A model generated the notes under the pieces. That model saw only the letters and a program-made list of their open reading frames with translations, was not told the origin of the DNA and ran no database searches. This document shows positions 6,598 through 12,429 of a DNA stretch of 15,713 bases, in pieces. Source of the DNA: Candidatus Collierbacteria bacterium (GTDB lineage Bacteria > Patescibacteriota > Microgenomatia > UBA1400 > MFAQ01); assembly GCA_003531665.1 (NCBI GenBank), contig DQFC01000010.1:2009-17721 (forward strand), given 5' to 3'. Position numbers and translations under genes: made by a program. How positions within the stretch are numbered: position 1 is the first letter of the stretch; every line of letters begins with the position of its first letter.

Positions 6598-8390
6598 TCG
6601 AAAGTTTTTTAAAACGTGTATTGGGAATCGATCTGGAATCCGAGGAGGAGAAACAACGGAAATTGGCTGAATTGGAGGCTGCCAGAGCCAAGGTAGAACT
6701 GTCCAGACAAAGACTCATGAATGGCATGGCGAGTGGAGTCGATGAATACGCTATGGCGTTACAGCTCGGTGAGCAAATGGCTAAAGAAAGGGGGGTTGAC
6801 TTTAATAACTATTCTACCGATATCGTCCGTCCTCTACAAGAAAATACCCCAGCGGTAGAAATAGCCCTGATTCTCGGTGCTTATATTTCCCAAGCGCCGA
6901 TTGAAAGAATGGTTGCCATTCCCGACAATGTGATACCGATGCTTTACTCCATTACCCGGTCTGAAGAAAAACTTGGAAGATTTGACGGTGAAAACCCTCA
7001 GGATAACCTGGCGGTAAGAACCGTTTTTGAAGCAATGAAGCAAAGGATGTCCGAAGTTCGTGCCGGTGATCAAGATTTTGCGGGCAAGGTTTGCGCCAAT
7101 ATCGAAAATGGTTTTGAAAAAGGACCGAGTTTGACCAGATTCTCGATTGATTTGATTTCGGATATGTCATGTTCGACAACCCTTACCGAAAGGGTTATAA
7201 GTTGGAGAGTTTTGAGGAAGCATTCTCAACTTGATACCGCTCTCGAAGTTATTAAGAGAGATTTCCAAATTGATCCAGGGTGGAGTGCGGCCTTTACCAG
7301 GAAATTTGTTTCAATACTCCGTGATGTAAATGAGCGTGAGAGGCAAGGCGGGGCGAATGGTGGGAAAGTGAGAGAGTTGATGAATACAATGTATCAACAC
7401 AAAAATGAGTTGGAAGACCCGAGGGATCCTAGAGACAGTTTGTGGACAGTGGTTCTGGATAGCTTGACAGAAAACACTGAGTTTTATGAACAACTGAAAC
7501 AGCAGATGCCACCGGAAATGAGAAAGGAGGCAGCCAGATATAAAAGAGAAGCCGATAAAAGAAAAGAAATTGAACAAGGCAGTACCAGAATGGAAGATGC
7601 GATCAAGCTAATGGACAAACCGGATAGGGAGGCTCTGGTTGACTATTTGGAAAATGAAGACGATGAAGAAAGAGATGGAATGCTCGCAACAATATTTGAC
7701 ATCGATGATACAAATGAGATAGACACTGAGTATCTATTTACAGCCCGTGGTAGATTGCGGATTAGATCCAAAGAGGTACTTTTGGACCCAAGGGTGGCGA
7801 AGCTTTTTGAAACAATTGCCAGGGAGGAAAACAGAGACCGATTCGCGCTGGAGCTTGCCGTAATTACATCTTTGATGCCAATTCAACACTTTCCGAAAGA
7901 GTTAAAACTAGCACTCAAAGCATATCATTTGGACACAGATCAACATTTGGTGGCATTAAGGGGGGATTGGTATCTGTGTAGTGCATCCGAGGGGAGGATG
8001 TTGGAAGATATTCTGGCCGGGAACGCAATTTTGGTCGATGAAAACATGTTGGTGAAATTCACCGGAAAGAAAGCGGCTTTGTGTCTGAAAACATTTACTG
8101 ATGCTTCCGGGGATACATTCGTGAAAGGAGTGTGGTATGCCCTGACAGATACAGATTCGAAGAAACTGTTGAAAGCTGCCTTTCAGCGAGGTGAGGTGAA
8201 AGTAAATGTTGGGGCTAAGTGGGCAGTCATGAGAGCCGCATCTGATGAGGGTGATTATGAAGCTATGAGCGCGCAGGATTTGCTGGCAATAGGGAATTAT
8301 TACAAAAAGTGGTGTACCCAGCAAGGGTTTGGGAGAAATAAAATTGATAGAAGTGGCTCCCATCACACAAAAATGGGGGAAGCGTTTTAG
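6594..8390 (+). CDS. Large soluble protein of unknown family (598 aa)
   Basis: I recognise no domain in this protein, the longest in the window. Residues about 13-45 form a charged coiled coil (EEEKQRKLAELEAARAKVEL). Residues about 50-330 read as a long run of helices, reminiscent of a helical-repeat scaffold. An acidic helical segment (about 340-375, with DYLENEDDEERDGM) follows. The last 200 residues mix helix and strand, including LVALRGDWYLCSAS (about 450-463) and LVKFTGKKAALCLKTF (about 483-498). No Walker motif, metal cluster, signal peptide or membrane helix is seen. It overlaps the 81-aa gene by 4 nt and lies between dnaX and ybaB-recR, so a link to replication or repair is possible by position only. 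Confidence 0.85.
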   Translation: MIESFLKRVLGIDLESEEEKQRKLAELEAARAKVELSRQRLMNGMASGVDEYAMALQLGEQMAKERGVDFNNYSTDIVRPLQENTPAVEIALILGAYISQAPIERMVAIPDNVIPMLYSITRSEEKLGRFDGENPQDNLAVRTVFEAMKQRMSEVRAGDQDFAGKVCANIENGFEKGPSLTRFSIDLISDMSCSTTLTERVISWRVLRKHSQLDTALEVIKRDFQIDPGWSAAFTRKFVSILRDVNERERQGGANGGKVRELMNTMYQHKNELEDPRDPRDSLWTVVLDSLTENTEFYEQLKQQMPPEMRKEAARYKREADKRKEIEQGSTRMEDAIKLMDKPDREALVDYLENEDDEERDGMLATIFDIDDTNEIDTEYLFTARGRLRIRSKEVLLDPRVAKLFETIAREENRDRFALELAVITSLMPIQHFPKELKLALKAYHLDTDQHLVALRGDWYLCSASEGRMLEDILAGNAILVDENMLVKFTGKKAALCLKTFTDASGDTFVKGVWYALTDTDSKKLLKAAFQRGEVKVNVGAKWAVMRAASDEGDYEAMSAQDLLAIGNYYKKWCTQQGFGRNKIDRSGSHHTKMGEAF

Positions 8391-8404
8391 ATTCTTGCCT
8401 ATCT

Positions 8405-8419
8405 GCCCGGGAAGCGGGT
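8405..8419. repeat. Small GC hairpin between the 598-aa gene and ybaB
   Basis: CCCG-GGAAG-CGGG (8406-8418), flanked by a possible G-U pair and followed by only three Ts. It could be a weak terminator or another member of the short palindrome family; the stem is too short to decide. Confidence 0.3.
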
Positions 8420-8446
8420 TTCTGGTAGAATTGAACGGTTACAAGT

Positions 8447-8452
8447 TATTTT
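8447..8452 (+). promoter_or_regulatory. Possible -10 of ybaB, leaderless type
   Basis: TATTTT ends exactly 6 nt before the ybaB ATG at 8459. No convincing -35 is seen, so this rests mainly on the recurring spacing in this window. TAGAAT at 8426-8431 is an alternative that would give a roughly 20-nt leader without a ribosome binding site. Confidence 0.35.
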
Positions 8453-8458
8453 CAACAC

Positions 8459-8752
8459 ATGTTTAATGGAATAAAACAGTTTGGTTCACAGGGCGCGGCG
8501 CTCGCCAAATTAGCCCTGCTTCAGAGGAAAATTGCCGGTCACAAGACGGAGATTGAAGAGGGTGGAGTCAAGGCGGTGGTGACAGGGGATGGTAAGCTCA
8601 AGGAACTATATATCGGGGGTGAAAATATGAACACTGCGGTGAAAGTGATTAACGAAGCGATAACCAAAGCCCAGAAGTATGCAGCCGAAGAGATGAAAGA
8701 CTCCATGGGAGATCTCTCCAAAGTTCTTGGTAATTTACCGAAAGGAGTTTAA
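8459..8752 (+). CDS. ybaB: YbaB/EbfC family nucleoid-associated protein
   Basis: YbaB/EbfC proteins are small dimeric DNA-binding proteins, usually encoded between dnaX and recR. The 97-aa product shows the family order: an N-terminal helix (about 11-32), the strand pair GVKAVVTGDGKLKELYIGG (about 36-54), and a C-terminal helix AVKVINEAITKAQKYAAEEM (about 60-79) followed by a Gly/Leu tail. Genes between it and dnaX break the usual adjacency. No ribosome binding site precedes the ATG. The next gene begins 1 nt after the TAA, with its ribosome binding site inside the ybaB 3' end. Confidence 0.9.
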   Translation: MFNGIKQFGSQGAALAKLALLQRKIAGHKTEIEEGGVKAVVTGDGKLKELYIGGENMNTAVKVINEAITKAQKYAAEEMKDSMGDLSKVLGNLPKGV

Positions 8753-8753
8753 G

Positions 8754-9227
8754 ATGGCCGAACTAATCACAGTTGAGCAATTGAATAACGATTCTGAGGG
8801 GGAACCGGTAGATCCATTGATAGAGTTAAATGCTGATCTCGAAAAACTTCTAGCGAGTTGGAAAAAAGAGTACAAAACAACTACGAATCCTGGTGCTGGT
8901 CCTATGCAAAAAAGATACGTGGCTAGAGGTCCCGTGAATGCTTTTTTGAATAAACATTTGAGTTCAGAATCTAGATATAGACTTGTTCTCTTGGTCGGGC
9001 TTACTGACGATAACTTTGACCAACTTGATCGATATCCGGATAAAGAGGAGAGCGGAGCCGACTTTGTGATAGAAGTTCCAAAATATGAATTCCCTGAAAA
9101 AGAGAAGCTAAAGGAGCCTGAAAAAGAGAAAAATGAGTTTGTTATAAAAGGGGAAACTGAATTGACTTTGCTACCTGACGCGATTCTATCAATGAGATTC
9201 ATAAGCAGGGATCAAAACAGTTTATAG
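8754..9227 (+). CDS. Unknown 157-aa protein between ybaB and recR
   Basis: I do not recognise this protein. It starts MAELITVEQLNND, has a helical segment (ELNADLEKLLASWKKEY, about 24-40), then RYRLVLLVGLTDDNFDQL (about 74-91). A Pro/Glu/Lys-rich linker (PEKEKLKEPEKEKNE, about 114-128) leads to a final strand-rich piece (ETELTLLPDAILSMRFI). The linker is encoded by an imperfect 24-nt tandem duplication. ATG 8754 is chosen over an in-frame TTG at 8727 because AAGGAG lies 6 nt upstream and the longer form would overlap ybaB. It is tightly placed after ybaB and 10 nt before recR, so all three are probably made from one mRNA. Its position suggests a repair-related role, without direct evidence. 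Confidence 0.78.
   Translation: MAELITVEQLNNDSEGEPVDPLIELNADLEKLLASWKKEYKTTTNPGAGPMQKRYVARGPVNAFLNKHLSSESRYRLVLLVGLTDDNFDQLDRYPDKEESGADFVIEVPKYEFPEKEKLKEPEKEKNEFVIKGETELTLLPDAILSMRFISRDQNSL
9093..9130 (+). repeat. Imperfect 24-nt tandem duplication in the 157-aa gene
   Basis: The 14-mer CCTGAAAAAGAGAA occurs at 9093-9106 and again at 9117-9130, a 24-nt period that keeps the frame and encodes PEKEK twice. It probably lengthened a flexible charged linker. Confidence 0.7.
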
Positions 9228-9237
9228 TACCTAAGTT

Positions 9238-9846
9238 ATGAGAAGTATACGGCCAGTTCAAAAGGTTATCGATGCGTTTGAGGCTTTACCCGGTATTGGG
9301 CCGAAGTCGGCGGCAAGACTCGCGTATTATCTTTTGAACGTACCACAAGAGAAGCTGGCTAAGTTTGCACAGGCTCTAGAAAGCCTGAAGAAAGATACCA
9401 AGCTCTGTGCTTTGTGTTTCAATGTTGGAGAAGAGGAGTTTTGCCCTGTTTGCGAGGACGAGGGTAGGGATAGGGGTTTGGTGTGTGTGGTGGAGACCTC
9501 GCTCGATCTCTTGGCCTTTGAGCGGGCAGACGGCTACAGGGGTGTGTATCACGTGCTGGGGGGCTCGGTAAACCCTCTGGCGGGTATTGGCCCAAATGAT
9601 CTGCGCATTCCTCAGCTGATGGCCCGATTAAAGACGGGCGAGATTAAGGAATTGATTTTGGCTACCAATCCGAACATGGAAGGCGAAGCCACGGCTATGT
9701 ACATCATTGAGAGAATGAAAGAGATGGGGCTCAGGGAGTCTATTAAAGTGACTAGAATAGGACGGGGATTGCCAACCGGTGCGGATATCGAGTACGCAGA
9801 CGGACAGACACTCACACGGGCCTTAGAGGGTAGAGGGGAGATGTAG
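9238..9846 (+). CDS. recR: Recombination mediator protein RecR
   Basis: RecR forms a ring clamp and works with RecO (and RecF) to load RecA on single-stranded DNA at gaps. The 202-aa protein has all parts: the helix-hairpin-helix region (ALPGIGPKSAARLAYYLL, residues 16-33), a four-cysteine zinc finger (Cys57, 60, 69, 72), the Toprim domain starting CVVETSLDLLAFE (83-95) and continuing ATNPNMEGEATAMYI (142-156), and the C-terminal Walker-B-like TRIGRGLPTGADIEYAD (172-188). Length is typical. It lies 10 nt downstream of the 157-aa gene and lacks a Shine-Dalgarno sequence. TATAGT ends 9 nt before the ATG, so a private promoter cannot be excluded, but read-through from ybaB is more likely. Confidence 0.97.
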   Translation: MRSIRPVQKVIDAFEALPGIGPKSAARLAYYLLNVPQEKLAKFAQALESLKKDTKLCALCFNVGEEEFCPVCEDEGRDRGLVCVVETSLDLLAFERADGYRGVYHVLGGSVNPLAGIGPNDLRIPQLMARLKTGEIKELILATNPNMEGEATAMYIIERMKEMGLRESIKVTRIGRGLPTGADIEYADGQTLTRALEGRGEM

Positions 9847-9855
9847 AATTTTCAT

Positions 9856-9884
9856 TTGACAAACCTATAGTAATGTAGTATAAT
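9856..9884 (+). promoter_or_regulatory. Full-consensus sigma70-type promoter of a candidate small RNA
   Basis: TTGACA (9856-9861), a 17-bp spacer and TATAAT (9879-9884): both hexamers match the consensus at all positions, the best promoter in the window. Predicted transcription start is about 9888-9894. No start codon lies at the leaderless distance. Confidence 0.9.
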
Positions 9885-9890
9885 ACAGTC

Positions 9891-10010
9891 TTCGGTAATA
9901 ATGCGGAATCTTGCTGGCGATCCCGCAATACAAATTATGACAAGCCGCGATGGCTTTGTCTGCCAGCATCCAAAAATTCACCCGGGAAGCCTTTGGCACC
10001 CCGGGTATTT
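9891..10010 (+). ncRNA. Candidate structured small RNA with a possible pseudoknot
   Basis: The transcript from the consensus promoter can fold as follows. Hairpin 1 pairs TGCGG (9902-9906) with CCGCA (9923-9927), with ATC/GAT stacked inside. Its loop contains GCTGGC (9913-9918), which is complementary to GCCAGC (9962-9967) and could form a 6-bp pseudoknot. Hairpin 2 (9939-9946 with 9952-9960) has 8 pairs, one bulged U and a GCGAT loop. A final 7-bp hairpin (9980-10006) ends in ATTTT. I compared it by eye with SRP RNA, tmRNA, 6S RNA and several riboswitches and ribozymes and found no match. A 42-codon frame (9901-10029) runs through the same bases, so a small protein is the competing reading. 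Promoter strength and nested stems favour RNA. Confidence 0.5.
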
Positions 10011-10029
10011 TGTGGTTAAATTAGAGTAA
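9901..10029 (+). CDS. Alternative reading: 42-aa small protein, uncertain
   Basis: An ATG at 9901 opens a 42-codon frame (beginning MRNLAGDPAIQIM, ending YFVVKLE) that stops at TAA 10027-10029. The last A of the stop is also the first base of the next gene's ATG (TAATG), a typical coupling arrangement. It lies about 10 nt after the predicted transcription start and has no Shine-Dalgarno sequence. A frame this short is expected by chance fairly often, and its bases overlap the hairpins of the candidate RNA, so I rate it below the RNA reading. The peptide has one Cys, three His and several Pro, and resembles nothing I know. Confidence 0.25.
   Translation: MRNLAGDPAIQIMTSRDGFVCQHPKIHPGSLWHPGYFVVKLE
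9980..10010 (+). terminator. Hairpin ending the candidate small RNA
   Basis: ACCCGGG (9980-9986) pairs with CCCGGGT (10000-10006), with a nested GCC-TTT-GGC, followed by ATTTTG. The T run is short, so termination may be partial and read-through into the next gene is possible. Confidence 0.5.
9993..10022 (+). promoter_or_regulatory. Promoter of the Gln-rich coiled-coil gene, leaderless type
   Basis: TTGGCA (9993-9998), an 18-bp spacer and TAAATT (10017-10022), which ends exactly 6 nt before the ATG at 10029. The -35 lies inside the preceding terminator hairpin. Confidence 0.55.
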
Positions 10030-10472
10030 TGCCCGCACCATTGGGAGGTATCGGCCAGCAAGTGGCCGACAATTTATTTGAACTGGGGAAAAGCACTGTC
10101 AAAGCAACGGCTGACGCGGGTAAAAAAATTGCGGAAACGACGATCGAACAGATCACCGGAGCCCCGAGCGGGGTGGGGTCGCAACAGGTGGACAAGGCGA
10201 GTCAGCCAAGTGAAGCCAATAAACAGCAAGAAGTGGCCGTAAAAAGACAAAGAGAAAAACAGCAGTACGAACGGGTGAAGGCAGAGCTGGATCAGTACCG
10301 GCAAAGAAAGATGCAACAAGATCAGCAGATTGCCAGAGAAAAAAACCAACAGGAACAGGAAAAGGCTCAAAAGGATGCAGGAGAGAAACAAAAGAAAGAG
10401 AGTTTTGTCCAGAGTTTGTTAAAGAAAGTGGGTGCTGGGGCGCATGGGGAAACAGCAAAGCAGAAGGAATAA
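10029..10472 (+). CDS. Gln/Lys-rich coiled-coil protein of unknown function
   Basis: The 147-aa product starts MPAPLGGIGQQVADNLFELG, a segment that could form a short amphipathic helix (about residues 5-45). Residues about 60-125 are an extremely Gln/Lys/Glu-rich helix (for example QREKQQYERVKAELDQYRQR) that should be a coiled coil. The C-terminal part (FVQSLLKKVGAGAHG) again looks amphipathic. I have the impression that similar proteins occur in Microgenomates genomes, but no function is known to me. No membrane segment is strong enough to call. There is no Shine-Dalgarno sequence; TAAATT lies 6 nt upstream, so translation probably starts on a leaderless mRNA. It converges with the membrane-protein gene 30 bp away, and no terminator is visible between them. 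Confidence 0.8.
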   Translation: MPAPLGGIGQQVADNLFELGKSTVKATADAGKKIAETTIEQITGAPSGVGSQQVDKASQPSEANKQQEVAVKRQREKQQYERVKAELDQYRQRKMQQDQQIAREKNQQEQEKAQKDAGEKQKKESFVQSLLKKVGAGAHGETAKQKE

Positions 10473-10501
10473 AGGAGTTGTTGGTGCGAAGTTATTAGTT
10501 G

Positions 10502-12241
10502 CTAGAAGGGGAGTGGTGAAAGTATATTGTTTTGAATGATGTGAGTAACGCCGAGGGATTGTAGTTCTTGGACGATGGGTGGGGTAGGGCCATATGCGTT
10601 TATATTCTGGACCAATCGAATCCACCGGTTGGTGGCGAAACCGGAAAAACCACCGAAGCGACGATGGTTGTGGAACAAGGAATAGAGCGACCGAACTGAT
10701 TCTATTTCATGATCCGGCATGTTCCAAAGTTTAATGGGTAGCTCGAGTATGACCGCGTCGGCTGGCAGATTTTTGACTTGCCCATAGACCGGGTGCATAT
10801 TGATGTTGATAGGGTAACTTTTCAGAGGGAGGTCTGCTTCTAAAAATAGAAATGAAGTGACCAGGAAGATGAAGATGATCTTTGTTTTTAGTTTTAGCTT
10901 TTCGAAAATGGGTTTAAGCTGGAATCCTATGATGACGACAGCTGAGAGAAGGGCCAAAATGATAAAGCGGCTGGGTGTGCGGAAGCCGGTGAAGCCGGGG
11001 AAAAGGTAATAGAAAAGCGTGTAAGGAAGGGGAATGGGTAGGTCAAAAATTTTTACCGTTTGACCAAAGATTTTGAGGACGGGTCCAAGGGACATGGTAA
11101 TGGAAAAGAAAAAGACGATCCACCATATTTTTTCTGGCCTCTCGTCCGTATTCTTCTGTGGAAACCTCAGTCCGCTCAACCAGCGTTTCGCGGCTGCTTT
11201 AGCCTCGTCGCAAAAATTTTTCTTTAACAGAAAAATACCCCGCTTTTGCTTCAGCGGATAATTTCCCAAAAGAACACGGGCTGTGGCGCAAATGAAAAAT
11301 ATGGTGATGACTGTCCAACTGTGATAAAAAGTGAAGATTTGATCCAGGCCGAGAGAGAAGTGGGCCGCGTCACGAAGTGGGCGGGTGGCTTCGGGTAGTG
11401 AAGTGTGGAGCTGATAGTAGGGAAGTAAAAGGAAGATCCAGATAGGGATAAAAGGGAGAGAGTGGATAAATATGGAGGCAAAACGATTACGTTTCGGACC
11501 TCGCCAAAACCGTACTCGGATCTCCCGCAAGCGGGTTCCCGCCTGCGTGCGGTTGTTGGCTAGCGCTCCTGCAACGTTCGTTTTGCCAAATAATATAATA
11601 ATCAAGCAGGCGAAGAAGATGAGATAGGAGGGGAAGATGCTTTCGGCAATTTGCACAGTGACTATTAGGAAGAAGAGAAGTAAAAAGATGGTTCGATTTT
11701 CATTTAAATATCTGACAAAAAAATAGATAGAGAGACATAGTGGCCAGAGAGAGAATATTTGTAGATGGGGAAAATAAGAGAGATGAAACCCCGAAAAATT
11801 GAAAAGAATGACACCCAAAGTAGTGATCCAATGATCTTTGAACAAATAACCGAACAGCAGATACGAAGAAATGATTGTAAGGACAAAGTTAAAGGTTAGG
11901 GCCAGGTTAAAGATGACAATTGGATGTTCTGTGAATAAGCGCGCCGGTAACATCATGAGGGCCGATGTGAGAAACAGATCCGAGTAGGCTAGGGTGTTTT
12001 GGTCGGGAAAGAAAAATGTGCCGTAATGTAAAGGTTTGTGCTCCAGAATGTTACTTTGAACTTGGCCGATGATGTAGGCGATGAGACGGGTGTCGTTGTT
12101 GTCCGGCAGGGTATCCTTTGGGTAGATAAAGGCGGATGGGTAGATAAAAAGAAGCGAAGCCAGAGAGATGAAAGTTATAAGAAACCATTTGACGACCTGC
12201 GAGGATAATCCTTGCAGGTGAGAATAGTGCCAAAGTTTCAT
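10502..12241 (-). CDS. Polytopic membrane protein, GT-C glycosyltransferase-like
   Basis: This 579-aa protein has about ten or more hydrophobic helices, the first at about residues 18-38. The first outside loop begins PDNNDTRLIAYIIGQVQSN (47-65); an acidic loop after helix 1 is typical of GT-C enzymes, which use lipid-linked sugar donors at the cytoplasmic membrane. FRTPSRFIILALL (420-432) precedes the last helices. A soluble C-terminal domain (about 480-579) contains AVILELPIKLWN and GGFSGFATNRW, as in uncharacterised YfhO-like proteins. Two polar stretches look like insertions: 219-256 and about 333-371, both coded by palindrome-rich DNA. It is the only complete gene on the minus strand. 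TATACT lies 7 nt before its ATG. Donor and acceptor are unknown; the GT-C call is inference. Confidence 0.85.
   Translation of the reverse strand: MKLWHYSHLQGLSSQVVKWFLITFISLASLLFIYPSAFIYPKDTLPDNNDTRLIAYIIGQVQSNILEHKPLHYGTFFFPDQNTLAYSDLFLTSALMMLPARLFTEHPIVIFNLALTFNFVLTIISSYLLFGYLFKDHWITTLGVILFNFSGFHLSYFPHLQIFSLWPLCLSIYFFVRYLNENRTIFLLLFFLIVTVQIAESIFPSYLIFFACLIIILFGKTNVAGALANNRTQAGTRLREIRVRFWRGPKRNRFASIFIHSLPFIPIWIFLLLPYYQLHTSLPEATRPLRDAAHFSLGLDQIFTFYHSWTVITIFFICATARVLLGNYPLKQKRGIFLLKKNFCDEAKAAAKRWLSGLRFPQKNTDERPEKIWWIVFFFSITMSLGPVLKIFGQTVKIFDLPIPLPYTLFYYLFPGFTGFRTPSRFIILALLSAVVIIGFQLKPIFEKLKLKTKIIFIFLVTSFLFLEADLPLKSYPININMHPVYGQVKNLPADAVILELPIKLWNMPDHEIESVRSLYSLFHNHRRFGGFSGFATNRWIRLVQNINAYGPTPPIVQELQSLGVTHIIQNNILSPLPF
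11216..11257. repeat. Inverted repeats inside the membrane-protein gene
   Basis: ATTTTTCT (11216-11223) and AGAAAAAT (11229-11236) form a perfect 8-bp inverted repeat with loop TTAAC. It is followed by CCGCT/AGCGG (11240-11244, 11253-11257). Both lie in the segment coding the second hydrophilic insert. Confidence 0.5.
11524..11552. repeat. Pair of GC-rich palindromes inside the membrane-protein gene
   Basis: CCCGC-AA-GCGGG (11524-11535) is followed at once by CCGC/GCGG (11539-11542, 11549-11552). They sit in the segment (about 11474-11587) that codes the hydrophilic insert at residues 219-256 and keep the reading frame. Confidence 0.5.
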
Positions 12242-12248
12242 GGCTAAG

Positions 12249-12256
12249 AGTATAAT
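12249..12256. promoter_or_regulatory. Symmetric bidirectional -10 region
   Basis: The bases at 12249-12256 give TATAAT on the plus strand (12251-12256) and TATACT on the minus strand (12254 down to 12249), two -10 elements offset by 2 bp. On the minus strand the hexamer ends 7 nt before the membrane-protein ATG. On the plus strand transcription would start near 12263 and read the deacetylase leader. Neither side has a strong -35. Confidence 0.55.
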
Positions 12257-12346
12257 ACATCTCTAAACCAGGTCCGGAAGCGTGCGCCGGGCTGATGAGG
12301 GCGGTTAATCACCGACGGGGCCCGACGTAACCGGAAAAATTGAGTA

Positions 12347-12361
12347 TCCGCCATAGGCGGA
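12347..12361. repeat. GC-rich palindrome in the deacetylase leader
   Basis: TCCGCC-ATA-GGCGGA, a perfect 6-bp stem with a 3-nt loop, similar to the palindrome inside the HIT gene. Confidence 0.55.
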
Positions 12362-12384
12362 CTAAAGAGTTGAGGTGGAATCTT

Positions 12385-12400
12385 CCTGCCGTCCGGCGGG
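12385..12400. repeat. Second GC-rich palindrome in the deacetylase leader
   Basis: CCTGCC-GTCC-GGCGGG, a 6-bp stem with one G-U pair and a 4-nt loop. It interrupts a stretch that would otherwise resemble a T-box core. Confidence 0.5.
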
Positions 12401-12403
12401 ACC

Positions 12404-12428
12404 GCAACAAATATTAAATATTTGTTGC
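12404..12428. promoter_or_regulatory. Perfect 25-bp AT-rich palindrome beside the deacetylase start
   Basis: GCAACAAATATT (12404-12415), one central A, then its exact reverse complement (12417-12428). The ATG begins 1 nt later, at 12430. In DNA it would suit a dimeric repressor. In RNA it would be an 11-bp hairpin directly in front of the start codon. Its AT-rich centre could also contain a weak -10. Confidence 0.65.
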
Positions 12429-12429
12429 A

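Larger units (their letters stand above)
12263..12429 (+). promoter_or_regulatory. Long structured 5' leader of the deacetylase gene, unknown class
   Basis: About 167 nt lie between the predicted start of transcription and the ATG, with no supportable ORF. Visible pairings include an outer CGGGC/GCCCG around a CGGT-TAATC-ACCG hairpin (about 12288-12325), then TCCGCC-ATA-GGCGGA (12347-12361), CCTGCC-GTCC-GGCGGG (12385-12400) and the large palindrome at 12404-12428. GAGGTGGAA (12372-12380) and ACCGC (12401-12405) together recall the T-box signature AGGGUGGNACCGCG, but 20 nt separate them, so I do not call a T-box. A cis-regulatory RNA or an independent small RNA are both possible. Confidence 0.4.

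Noticed and set aside
7956..8366. 136-aa minus-strand frame opposite the 598-aa gene
   Set aside because: No promoter or ribosome binding site, and the composition is typical of an antisense shadow.
8735..9202. 155-aa minus-strand frame opposite the 157-aa gene
   Set aside because: It is a Ser/Phe-rich mirror of a Lys/Glu-rich gene on the plus strand, with no start signals; the plus gene has a ribosome binding site and fits the operon.
12268..12300. Resemblance to SRP RNA (CCAGGTCCGGAAG) and a CTGATGA stretch like the hammerhead core
   Set aside because: The opposite strand of SRP helix 8 (AGCAGCC) is missing, and no GAAA with matching stems follows the CTGATGA, so neither fold can form.
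12372..12405. T-box riboswitch core
   Set aside because: The two halves of the signature are 20 nt apart, no stem I is recognisable, and the downstream gene is not an amino-acid-related gene. Kept only as a remark in the leader entry.
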